From: Symbiodinium natans
Lineage: Eukaryota > Sar > Dinophyceae > Suessiales > Symbiodiniaceae
Direction: 5' to 3'
NCBI GenBank assembly: GCA_905221605.1
Contig: CAJNDS010000162.1
Location: 110,001 to 174,000 of the forward strand
DNA length: 64,000 bases
Shown here: in pieces, positions 26,001-34,868 of the stretch
How the letters are laid out: each line of letters begins with the position of its first letter
Position numbering within the stretch: the first letter of the stretch is position 1
Position numbers and translations under genes: made by a program
The notes under the pieces: generated by a model
The model's database searches: none
The model's input: the letters and a program-made list of their open reading frames with translations, nothing else
What the model was told of the DNA's origin: nothing

Positions 26001-27090
26001 GTGTGTCCAGATTCCGCTGATGCTTGGTGAACGGGCGGCCCTGATGTTGAGGATCCCGTCATCCGGGATATTGCAGCTGACAGAGGCATAGGACAGCTCA
26101 GGGGCCGGCACGCAGAGAGATGGCATGGGCTGTTGTTGCATTCATTTTCACGTTCTGATCCTTCCAGGACCTGGGCAGGTCGCCGCTTGGCATAGCAAAT
26201 TCACATGGTGCCATTTGCGTATTTGCCTTCACAACGGTCGCAGAATCCTTTAAAGGGTACAAAATAGGTGGATATAAGCTGCCCAATAAAACCCTTAAGC
26301 CCTTTAAAGGGGATATACCCTTGTAGAACTCTTTGGAGAGTAGAAGGTGCTCTTAGTAGACTCCCTTTAAAGGGTATAAAGTAGGCGATACAAGGCATTC
26401 GTACACACTCTTGGACCTGAACAGGTTCTTTCGTGGCTGCTGCAGCGGGACATCGTGATCGTTCCAAGATCTGCAGATGAGAAGCGGATGCTCGAAAACC
26501 TGTCTGCGTGGCTTGGCCGACGATTCTTTGGGTCCCAAGAACCTTCTCAGGCATTGTCTCTATTTTTCCTGCAAGGATTGTATAGGGTTCCCTTCTATCT
26601 CCCTACATATATATATATATATATCCTGCAAGGGGTAACGGGAACTAGGCTGAATGCCAGAAGTCTACAAACCACTCCCACTTCTGAGGGGTGCGCAGAA
26701 CATCTCCTGCAAGGGTTCTAAGAGGGGTACCGAATATCCTCCCTTTTTATACCCGTTAAGGGATCCTACAGGGGCGCCTAATGCGATCAGGTCAAAGGAT
26801 TCCTTGTCAGCGGAGGAGATGGCCAAGATCTCTGCCTTGGATCGAGGTGGGTCGTAGTTGCCCCGAACATGACTTAGGGACACTGGCCCTAAAGCCTAGA
26901 CCCTAGACACCTCAATCGTTAAACCCTAAACCCTAAACCCTAAACCCTAAACCCTAAACTCCTAAACCCTAAACCCCAAAACCTAAACCCTAATCCTAAA
27001 CCCTAAGCCCTAAACGGATTGCTCCGCCAGGATTGCACACCTGTCCGGATCCAAAGTTGATTGCCTGAGAGGGCTCGAGCTGAGCCGCGC
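20079..27090 (+). CDS. Aldo-keto reductase, multi-exon
   Basis: NAD(P)H-dependent carbonyl reductase fold (AKR superfamily). Exons in order: VPMIGYGTAYF (about 20090-20135), RAALRLGYRHVDSA (about 20650-20750), VMYGNERQVGSILGD (21450-21540), KVFLTTKVAH (about 21655-21750), ELSAYEGALREF to VDLLLIHWPG (about 21910-22090), a short basic exon near 22392, MWSALEHIYEMKLARAIGV (about 22935-23000), RKDHLEELLPTC (about 24193-24237), VRPMMNQFEVHPYL (24872-24920), LVEYCQSRGIQAWQPYTP (about 25630-25690), RDIVIVPRSADEKRMLENLS (about 26440-26515), DSLSAEEMAKISALD (about 26795-26850). The catalytic tetrad is complete: Asp 20712-20714, Tyr 21455-21457, Lys 21675-21677, His 22007-22009, so the enzyme should be active if spliced correctly. 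The initiator exon and the true stop are not resolved; the 3' end near 27030-27090 is a guess. Substrate cannot be told from sequence. Confidence 0.88.
21754..21866. repeat. Introner-like element, family A, inside the reductase
   Basis: About 113 bp beginning CGGGTGGTTCATGGGTA and ending AAGTACCTCCAAG. It separates the exon carrying catalytic Lys from the exon carrying catalytic His. Confidence 0.8.
23025..23115. repeat. AT-rich microsatellite (TA, TAAA, TTAA)
   Basis: TA and TG dinucleotides followed by AAATAAATAAATA and TTAATTAATTAA. Lies in the intron after the ARAIGV exon of the reductase. Confidence 0.9.
23125..23305. repeat. Two family E introner-like elements in tandem
   Basis: Copy one at about 23125-23195 and copy two at about 23225-23305. 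Each has TTATTGGGTTxAAGAGGAT-like sequence, a TTCAG core and an end similar to AGGGCCCTCCGAG. Related copies: 41026-41294 (tandem) and 60257-60345. Confidence 0.65.
24265..24340. repeat. (TTTAGGG)n at the 5' part of a reductase intron
   Basis: About eleven uniform TTTAGGG units shortly after the exon ending CTGCAAG|GT near 24237. The same intron ends in (CCCTAAA)n at 24742-24820. Confidence 0.9.
24742..24820. repeat. (CCCTAAA)n at the 3' part of a reductase intron
   Basis: About eleven uniform CCCTAAA units upstream of the acceptor before GTGCGGCCCATG. With 24265-24340 it makes a roughly 75-bp inverted repeat enclosing about 400 bp. Confidence 0.9.
25028..25090. repeat. GGGTGTCT minisatellite
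   Basis: About seven units of GGGTGTCT or GGGCTGTCT directly after a TTTAGGG array. The overlapping frame with Gly-Val-Ser repeats is a translation of the array. Confidence 0.9.
26240..26760. repeat. Dispersed TTTAAAGGGTATA palindromic elements
   Basis: Repeated fragments such as CTTTAAAGGGTACAAAATAGG, split here as CTTTAAAGGGTA and AAAATAGG, recur near 26248, 26300, 26365 and 26735 on both strands around the reductase exon at about 26440-26515. They resemble nested short inverted-repeat elements. A related motif set (GGGTATATAAGGGGTATAG) lies near 3786-3812. Confidence 0.55.
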
Positions 27091-27147
27091 ACTTTCAGAT
27101 CCAAAGGGAGGCATTGCTTCTTGGTTTAGGGTTTTGGGATTTGGGGT

Positions 27148-27245
27148 GCTTACAAGTAGGGGTATACGTACCCTAAGTAAGCTTACAACTTGCAGCCATA
27201 GCTCCCCTACTTATAACCCTGCATACAAGTATCCATGAACCTCCA
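27148..27245. repeat. Introner-like element, family A
   Basis: Left end TGCTTACAAGTAGGGGTA is diverged. The right end CAAGTATCCATGAACCTCCAAG is clear (split as CAAGTATCCATG and AACCTCCAAG). It lies downstream of the reductase 3' exons. Confidence 0.7.
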
Positions 27246-27249
27246 AGTT

Positions 27250-28550
27250 GTGTTCCTGAGAAAATGCCTCCGGCGCCATGCTGAGTCTTAAACACCCTAA
27301 GCATCCCTGAGCCCGAAGCCTTAGGCCCTGAACATCATACAACCCCCTAAACCCTGGCCCTGAGCCCCAAAGCCCTAAAGCCCCAAGCCTTAAGCCCTAA
27401 GCCCTAAGCCCTAAGCCCTAAACCCTAAACCCTAAACCCCAAACATCACAAAGCACTGAGAAGGTCTCCTGAAGCCCTTTTCTTCTGGTTCCATTTGCCA
27501 GGTTGAAGTCCGGGCGGCGCTCGAGAGGATCGGCAACTTCAAGGCCCGATGCGTGGGTTTAGGGTTTAGGGTTTAGGGTTTAGGGTTTAGGGAGTTAGGG
27601 AGTTTTGGGAGTTTAGGGGTTTAGGGGTTTGGGGGTTTAGAGCTGAGGATTTAAGAGTTGCGGAATTTAGGGGGAGTTTGGGGTCTAAGGGTTGATTTGG
27701 GTCTCCACTCTTGCTCCTACTCTAAACCCCACACCCTGGTATTGACTGAGCTCATTGCCAGATTACCCCTAAACCCTAAACCCAAACCCTAAGCCCTCAA
27801 CCCTAAACCCCCAACCAGGTTCAGCAGCGCTGAAGATATGTAGCTAACCCTCAACCCAAAACCCAAAACCCGAAACCTGAAACCCTAAACCCTAAACCCT
27901 AAACCCTAAACCCTAAACTCTAAACCCAAAACCTGAAACCCTAACAGGCCCTTACACAGCGCACACCAAAGTCAAGGCCCTGAACTGTAAACCCTAGGGC
28001 CCCAAAGCCCCATCGTCAAGGGTTTAGGGTTTAGGGTTTAGGGTTTAGGGTTGGGTTTGTCGGGTTTTTATGCTGGTTTCCGATAATGGGGGGTGGGGGG
28101 GGGGGGGGGTACCCCTTGTTTCGGGGTTCCCAAGATAAGGATTCATTCGGGGTGTATACTCGGGTCTTCCATTGAGGGAAATGCCCCCCTTTCGGGTTTA
28201 GGGTTTGCGGGTCTGGTTCTGTTTAGAGTTTTGGGGCGCGGGAATGTCGAGGGGATGCTTCATGATGGCGTAGGATTCAGATAGCCAGAGGCTGTGTTCC
28301 CAAAGTTCACATGCAAAGCAGCACAAGAGCTGAGAGTTTCAGGGTCTTTCTGCACGTGCACGCATCGATGGTGTTCATGCAGCAGCCCATTGATGTACGC
28401 GCCAGGACTTCCAGAGAAGTACTTTGGGGACCAAATGAAGCCTAACATTGGCACCATACACCCTGTACTACTATCATCATCCCTAGTGAGGTTTCTGAAC
28501 CATAAACCCTAAAAGGGTTCATCTGGTCCTCAAGGTAGAGGAAAGGCAAC
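27250..28550. other. Repeat-rich stretch between the reductase and the RCC1 region
   Basis: Telomere-like arrays lie at about 27410-27440, 27554-27640, 27770-27960 and 28018-28060. A short open segment near 27505-27550 reads VEVRAALERIGNFKARC and could be an exon, unassigned. A G run lies near 28093-28110. The remainder shows no recognised gene. Confidence 0.5.
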
Positions 28551-29245
28551 ATGTCGGTGTGGCTGCCACGGGGTGTGCGGATTCCATCATCAGGACAGCA
28601 GCCGCATTCTCGCTTGCATGGCAGACCTCGGAATCAGGGGAGGCCAATCGTCATGCGACGTGCACGCATTGTCGAGGTTGGCAGCCGGGTTTTGAAGTTC
28701 CTGGCCGGAGCCCGCATAGCAGCAGGTTTTCGTCACACGTGTGCGGTGAACACGCGCGGCCAGCTTGTCTGCTTTGGGTGGAACGAGTATGGGCAGTGCA
28801 ACGTACCTCCCAACCTGAGTCCGGTTGTGGCTGTGGCTGCAGGCTACGGCCATACCTGTGCTCTGACTGTTGATGGTCAGCTTGTGGCTTTTGGCTACAA
28901 CTTAAAAGGCCAATGCAGGGTGCCTGAGAACCTTGGCCCGGTCGAGTCCATAGCAGCAGGAGGTTGTTTGCTTCGGTTTCAACAACCATGGTCAGTGCGA
29001 TGTGCCATCGGATCTGGGCCCAGTTGTTGCTGTTGCAGCAGGGTATTATTACACGTGCGCCATGCAAGCCAACGGGCACCTCGTTTGCTTCGGCGATATT
29101 GTTTCCGTGCCTCCAGATCTTGGTCCAGTGGTTTCAGTGGCAGCAGGTATGGCACACATATATACGTACATTTATATTTATATTCTATTCTGTTCTATTC
29201 TATTCTATTATATTATAGTATAGTATAGTATAGTATATTATATAT

Positions 29246-29301
<56 letters not shown>

Positions 29302-29611
29302 GCCATAAAGGCGGATGGCCAACTCGTTTGCTGTACTTCTTTCGCCTAACCGTAGCAATGAAGTTGCTGTGCCTTCGGATCTGCGTGCAGTTGTGGCTGT
29401 GGCAGCAGGAGACTCGCACACTTGCGCTGTTCAGGCAGACGGCCGACTGGTTTGCGGAAGGAATTATTCTGGCCAGTGCACCGTGCCTGCAGATTTAGGT
29501 GCAGTTGCCGCCGTCGCAGCAGGAAATTCGCACACCTCTGTTTTGCTGGCCGATGGCTCACTGGCTTGCTTTGGTGCGAATAGTTCTGGCCAATGCGACA
29601 TTCCAGTGTGA
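28551..29611 (+). pseudogene. RCC1-like repeat sequence, broken by indels and a microsatellite
   Basis: RCC1-type beta-propeller units of about 34 residues are visible, each with VPxxLxxVVAVAAGxxHTCA and VCFGxNxxGQC motifs. Units one to three are in one frame from about 28690 to 28963 (VVAVAAGYGHTCALTVDGQL). At 28963 the frame changes and about a dozen expected residues are missing; the next units read VPSDLGPVVAVAAGYYYTCA in another frame. A unit near 29090 lacks the GQC part. An (AT)n run at about 29215-29297 sits where a HTCA motif should be. The last units (about 29370-29608) end GQCDIPV and TGA. No telomere arrays interrupt it, unlike its neighbours. It may be a decayed copy, or the breaks may be short introns with odd junctions. 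Such proteins act as protein-binding scaffolds or exchange factors; no function is claimed here. Confidence 0.65.
29150..29297. repeat. TA-rich microsatellite inside the RCC1 sequence
   Basis: TATTC and TATAG units pass into a long (TA)n run. It interrupts the repeat-propeller reading frame at the point where HTCA should be encoded (GCACACATATATA). Confidence 0.92.
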
Positions 29612-29663
29612 TAGCAGGAGCATGCCCGCCCCCGTGTCGACATGTGGGAGTTTGCGAAAATAA

Positions 29664-29741
29664 AGGGACGCCTTAAATAGACACCCAAATAGTAGGATTC
29701 CTTTCTAATCAGGACCTCAATAAGGTACCCCTAATTTCGGA
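29664..29741. repeat. Introner-like element, family C
   Basis: Reads ACACCCAAATAGTAGGATTC, then GACCTCAATAAGGTACCCCT and AATTTCGG. It lies just downstream of the RCC1 sequence. Confidence 0.75.
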
Positions 29742-30295
29742 AGTCTCCATGTACGTTCAGACAAGGTAAACAAGGGCCATCAGGATCCCAGAGGGACTCT
29801 GAACCCAATGCCCGATAAGCGCTAAACCCTGCCTTGAACTTATCCTCAGCTGGGATGGTAGTGTGTCGTAAAGGGCTTAGGGGCCCCGAACTGCATACAG
29901 TCCCAAAAATCTGCAGCGTGAGTGAATACCTGACCCCTTAACACTTCGGGGAGTTTGAGCCCTAAACTCAAGGCCTAGGCCGCCCGCCTAAGCCCCTCGA
30001 CCTCGATGGTGCAAGCCGACTCACCCACGATGGGCCCGGTACCGGAGCACGTTCTCTTCGGGACCAGTACTGGTCCCTTATAAAGTCATTACCCTAAACC
30101 CGCCCGCCACCCCTCTCACCTCTGTTGCGGTAGGCGGGCGCAGTCGAGCGCTCAGCGAGACCACGGCAGGCTCTGCTAGGCTGCAGAGCCTGCCAGGCAC
30201 ACTCCTGAAAGGGTCGCCAAGCTTGGTCGCCAAGCACTGAGATGTATTGTATTACCAGGGGGGGATCCTTTTTCAATTCCCTGCCTGGGTCGGCC

Positions 30296-30510
30296 TGGCC
30301 CTGGCCCTGCCCTCTGGCCCCTGCCATGGCCTGGCCCTACCCTGGCCCTGGCTCCTGGCCCTGGCCCTGACCCTGACCCGGTTCCTGGCCGCCCCCTGGC
30401 CCTTTGGCCCTGACCCTGACCTTGAGCCCTGGCCCCCTGGCTCTCCTGGCCGCCTGGCCCCCTGGCCCCCTCTGGCCCCCTGGCCCTGGCCCTGGCCCTG
30501 GCCGGTGTGG
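30296..30510. repeat. CTGGCC / CTGGCCC minisatellite
   Basis: Dense repeats of CTGGCC, TGGCCCTGGCCC and CTGACC. Overlapping Pro/Leu/Ala or Gly/Ala/Arg-rich open frames on both strands arise from the repeat. Confidence 0.92.
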
Positions 30511-30523
30511 GGTTGGGAGCATG

Positions 30524-30835
30524 AGATGGCCCTTGGGCGCAGACCGTCCCCTGCGCAAGATCTCGCGACACGCGTTCCCGAATTTATCGATAACTAGACC
30601 AGCTCATGCCCTGAAATTTTCTATGATAGGGCCCTTCGGCCCAGATCGTCCCCTGCGCAAAACCTCACGACCCCGCTCCTTCACCTGTAAAAAACGTTCT
30701 CGGCTCCTTTTGCAAGGGAGTTGCCTTTCAAGCGACCTTGGCACTCCTCAAAAATCGGAAACCTTTCACGGCCCGGAATTTCATGAGAGGGCCTTTCGGT
30801 TCAGACCGTCCCCTACGCAACAGCCTGAAGGGGGA
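30524..30835. repeat. Three diverged direct repeats (GGGCCCTTCGG...GTCCCC)
   Basis: Copies start near 30524, 30625 and 30784. Each begins GAGATGGCCCTTGGGCGCAG or a close variant, followed by ACCGTCCCCTGCGCAA. Spacing is unequal (about 101 and 159 bp). No coding meaning is recognised. Confidence 0.75.
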
Positions 30836-31011
30836 GGGGTATCCTCTGCCGCCATGACTGCGGCATCAGATAAACATGTGTCACGTGTGAATTTTGAATG
30901 GCTTCGGCTTGGTTTGGGCTGGCTCCGGTTTGGTTCGCAGTGAGTAGTGTTTGGGTGGTCTTGGGGTGGGCATGTCTGCACACAATTGCGTACAGCTGAC
31001 CACTGCTACAC

Positions 31012-31146
31012 CGTAAACCCTAAACCCTAAACCCTAAACCCTAAACCCTAAACCCTAAACCCTAAACCCTAAACCCTAAACCAAAACCCTAAACCCTAAA
31101 CCCTAAACCCTAAACCCTAAACCCTAAACCCTAAACCCTAAACCCA
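31012..31146. repeat. (CCCTAAA)n array
   Basis: About 19 nearly uniform CCCTAAA units with one AAACCAAAACCC interruption. Confidence 0.95.
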
Positions 31147-31438
31147 GAGCTCCAAGCCTTGAAAAAGGGGACCTCTGGCCGCCTCTGTATCCGAGCCAGG
31201 AGGACACCGCAGGCGCCATTGCCCTGGGCAGGGACCCCGGCTTCATAAAACCTTCGGCAGCCTTCTTCTTATTCTTCTCTCACGACAACGACGAAAGTAT
31301 GAGGGTATGCGTGTAGGAGTACGACTATTCTTACTCTTATTGGTCATGCTTCCTTTTTGCTGCACGGATGAGGATCGTGGTTGCCACCGTCCGTGTTCGT
31401 CCCGTCAGTTTGGAAGCCCTCTTGGGGAGCTCTGCATC

Positions 31439-31668
31439 CTAAACCCTAAACCCTAAACCCTAAACCCTAAACCCTAAACCCTAAACCCTAAACCCTAAAC
31501 CCTAAACCCTAAACCCTAAGCCTAAAGCCTAAACCCTAAACCCTAAACCCTAAACCCCAAACCCCAAACCCTAAACCCTAAACCCTAAACCCTAAACCCT
31601 AAACCCCAAACCCCAAACCCTAAACCCTAAACCCTAAACCCTAAACCCTAAACCCTAAACCCTAAAAC
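31439..31668. repeat. Long (CCCTAAA)n array with CCCCAAA blocks
   Basis: About 32 units. Pairs of CCCCAAA variants occur twice with near-identical flanks, suggesting a larger duplicated block inside the array. Confidence 0.93.
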
Positions 31669-32529
31669 GCCAGGCATCGCCGCGGCCGGCACTGGAGCAG
31701 CCTTCCTTCTCCCTCTGTCCTTGGCCTGGCCCGTGCAGAACAGCTTGCATCCCAGAGTTCACTCTTCATGGATTAGGGTTAGGGTTTAGGGTTTAGGGTT
31801 TAGGGTTTAGGGTTTAGGGTTTAGGGTTTAGGGTTTAGGGTTTAGAGAGGAACACGATGGAGGGTACCCCTAAACTTTAAAACCCATAGGGTTCTTGGGC
31901 GAGGCTATGAAGCAACAGCCGGGTGCAATGACGCTTAGAGTCATGATCAGACATAGTGGCAGCGACAATGCAACAGCAGCTTAGCGTTTCGGCGCTGCAT
32001 TCAATTGATGAGACGACGGCCGCTTTTGAGTCTTTATGTCCTAAACCCTAAACCCTAAACCCTAAACCCTAAACCCTAAACCCTACACCCTAAACCCTAA
32101 ACCCTAAACCCTAAACCCTAAACCCTAAACCCATTGCGCGCGCTTGCCACACAAGCAGAGCACCATGTCTGCCGGTGGGCGCTGTTGCAGGAGATTAGTT
32201 GAAAGCCTTTGGCAGCACGTGTTGCAAGATGGTGCTCCTGTATCAAGAAGCAAGCCGCATCCCCCCAACCCCAAAACCCTAAAGCCTAAGCCCTAAACCC
32301 TAAACTTCTAAACCCTAAACCCTAAACTTGTAAACCCTAAACCCTAAACCCTAAGCCCTAAACCGCCGAGTTGTTAACCTGTGCATTGTGATCGCCACCT
32401 CGCCAGGGCCTCAGCGCTTTCAGGCTTCAGGGACATCCTTTTCTTGGTAGCTGAAGCGATGTCACATCTAAACCCTAAACCCTGAACCCTAAACCCTAAA
32501 CCCTAAACCCTAAACCCTAAACCCTACTA

Positions 32530-33995
32530 CCTCTTCCAGGCGCGCCTTGGCCTTGCCGCGCTTTCAGACGGTGGTGCTGCTTCTTCTCGGCGTGGCAGCG
32601 TGCGCTGAGTGTTTGAGGGCCTTCAAAGCTCATCATCGCCCCACAGCCTACAAAGTCCCAAAGCCCCCAAAGTTCCAAGACATCTCAAGGCCCAGGCACC
32701 CTCGAAAGTGAAGGCCCCCCGAGCCCCTCTTCCCGAAACATCCCGAAGCATCCCCCCTGAGCTTGCATCCCCGAACTCGGCCAGGTACGACGCGCTCAGT
32801 ACCTTCGGCCCTTGGCTCGTTGTGGCTTTGGGGGGCGGCTCAGGACTTAAGGGGGTGAAGGGGTTTAGGGTTTAGGGTTTAGGGTCTAGGGTTTCGGGTT
32901 TCGGGTTGAGGGTTTAGTAGAGTTCGGGTTTAGGGTTCGGCTTGATTCGGGGTTCAGGGCTTAGGGTTTTTGACTGAAGGCAAAACAACTAGTTCCGATT
33001 CCCTGGTGGCTCGTGACCCTGCCGGGCGGGTCGAAAGCCCGAAAACCCAAAAGCCTTAAGCCCCTCAACCCTACCCTCAGCCCTCAACCCTAAACCTTAG
33101 ACCTCAAACCCTAAAACCTTCAACCTCTAAACCCTAAACCTTAAACCCCAAACCCAAAACCCATAACCTCTAAACCCCTAAACCCCTCAACCCCAAACCT
33201 CCAACCCTGAACCCTCGAAATTAAACCCTAAACCCTAAACCCCAAACCCTAAACCCTAAACCCTAAACCCTAAACCCTAAACCCTGAACCCTGAACCCTG
33301 AACCCTGAACCCTAAACCCTAGACCCTAAACCCTAAACCCTAAACCCTGCCAGGACCTGGCGCCGTGTCTTCGTCCGCCATGGCTCAGGCGGTCGCGGCT
33401 GCGGAGTTCTGGCGTTTCCATCACTTGGAGGTTCATGGGTACTTGCAAGTAGGGTTTAGGGTTTAGGGTTTGGGGTTTAAGGTTTAGGGTTTAGGGTTTA
33501 GGGTTTAGGGGTACTTTCAAGCAGGGTCGTAAGTGGGGTATCTATGGTCACAACCGTATTGAGGGCACCTCTCACCCCTAGTTGCAAGTACCCATGAACC
33601 TCCAAGCAGTTCACGGTTTAGGGTTTAGGGTTTGGGGTTTAGGGTTTAGGGTTTAGGAGCCCCGTGCCCTCAGACGGAGCCAAAGGACCATAACTGAGAG
33701 AACTGCAAGAATCCTAGCTGAGGTCCGGGGCTGCTCGAAGCTCAGGCCGTCTGAGAGGGGTGGAGCACCGCCGAAGCCCGAAGCCCGAAGCCCGAAGCCC
33801 GAAGCCCTAAACCCTAAACCCTAAACCCTTAAGCCCTAAACCCTGAACCCTAAGCCCCAAACCTTCAGCCCTAGAACCCTAAACTCGCTACTCGTTGAGG
33901 GGATGAAGCGCATGCATGCAGGTGGCGCTGTCGAAGCTTGGCACGTCAGACAGTTCTCTTCCGAGCTGGAGGCAACGGCACAAATCCGTCGGTTG
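32530..33995 (+). CDS. Candidate 5' exons of the downstream receptor-like gene (signal peptide)
   Basis: Tentative exons that may start the large gene at 34869. The segment at about 32539-32604 encodes LPRFQTVVLLLLGVAACAE, which looks like a signal peptide; an acceptor CTTCCAG precedes it. Further open segments between arrays lie at about 32786-32860 (LSTFGPWLVVALGGGS), 33380-33425 (AMAQAVAAAEFWRF) and 33921-34020. TTTAGGG follows the second near 32866 and CCCTAAA precedes the third (33060-33350), matching the intron pattern seen elsewhere. No initiator codon could be assigned and frames across joins were not confirmed, so this is a guess from position and hydrophobicity. Confidence 0.35.
33423..33606. 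repeat. Family A introner-like element carrying a telomere-like array
   Basis: Perfect-looking ends ACTTGGAGGTTCATGGGTAC and GTACCCATGAACCTCCAAG. About 55 bp of TTTAGGG-type repeat (33457-33513) lies just inside the left end. Confidence 0.88.
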
Positions 33996-34039
33996 CAAGC
34001 TCCATGGGCTAGTTGTTAGAACTAGTTGTTCAGATTCTC

Positions 34040-34680
34040 CTCATCTGCCTAGCTTTGCATTTGTATATATATATATATATATAGTACATCAATATTTAAG
34101 CTTACGATATGATTCTATTTATATCGTCGCCTCTACTTCTGTCTAGATTATTGTTTCTGCCTTTGCTCAAATTCATAAGTATATGTGTATGTATATGTAT
34201 ATGTATGTGTATGTAAATATATACATACATGTGCATATATACATGTAGGTATATCTATATTGTTAGTGATTCAATATTACCGCCATGATGATGACGATGT
34301 TGATGGTGATGGTGGTGGTGGTGGTGATGATGATGGTTCTAATTATCATTCTTCTTATCATTACATTTGCTACCATCCGGGTTATTATTACTATTATTGT
34401 GGTTGCTGGTGTTAATATTGTTGTTAACTATTGTTCGTTATTGTTACTACTATTACTATTACTATTATTCTTATGATCATTATTATTACTATTCTTATTC
34501 TTCTTATTATTATTCTTATTATTATGGCTTCTGCATTATTGTCAGTATTGTTATTCTAGTTATATTGTCATTATTGTTATTATTGTCATTATTGTTATTA
34601 TTGTTATCATTGTCATGACTGTTACTACTGATATTATTGTTATTATTACTGTCATTATCAGTATTCGTGATTCTGAAACA
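34040..34680. repeat. Compound TA, TATG, GATGGTGGT and TTATTA microsatellite block
   Basis: (TA)n at 34062-34082, TATG/TATATG at 34170-34250, GATGATGGTGGT at 34285-34335 and ATTATT/GTTATT triplets to 34670. It lies just upstream of the binding-domain exon. Tyr/Leu/Ile/Asp-rich frames across it are translations of the repeats. Confidence 0.93.
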
Positions 34681-34868
34681 GTTTGATTGCATCCGCTGGC
34701 GATTGAACTTTGTAGTTGCACGGCTTGTCAGAGCAATGACGGCTCGAACGCATGCTTGTTAATGGTATCGCTGATGCTGTGAAGCTTTTTTCTTTGGGTA
34801 TCGCGGTCACTGAATGCCCAAGGCATTTCAACGTTGGTCCGTGATATCCTCTCTTTTGACATGTGCAG

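Larger units (their letters stand above)
29745..32530. other. Gene-poor repeat-rich stretch
   Basis: Contains a CTGGCC minisatellite (30296-30510), a three-copy diverged repeat (30524-30835) and very long telomere-like arrays (31012-31146, 31439-31668, 31770-31845, 32037-32135, 32275-32365, 32468-32527). Small open segments between arrays, for example near 31680-31760 (GTGAAFLLPLSLAWPV) and 31372-31425, could be short exons. No family is recognised and they are not called as a gene. Confidence 0.5.

Noticed and set aside
30176-30943. Gly/Arg/Ala or Pro/Leu-rich frames on both strands
   Set aside because: Produced by the CTGGCC minisatellite and the three-copy repeat downstream.
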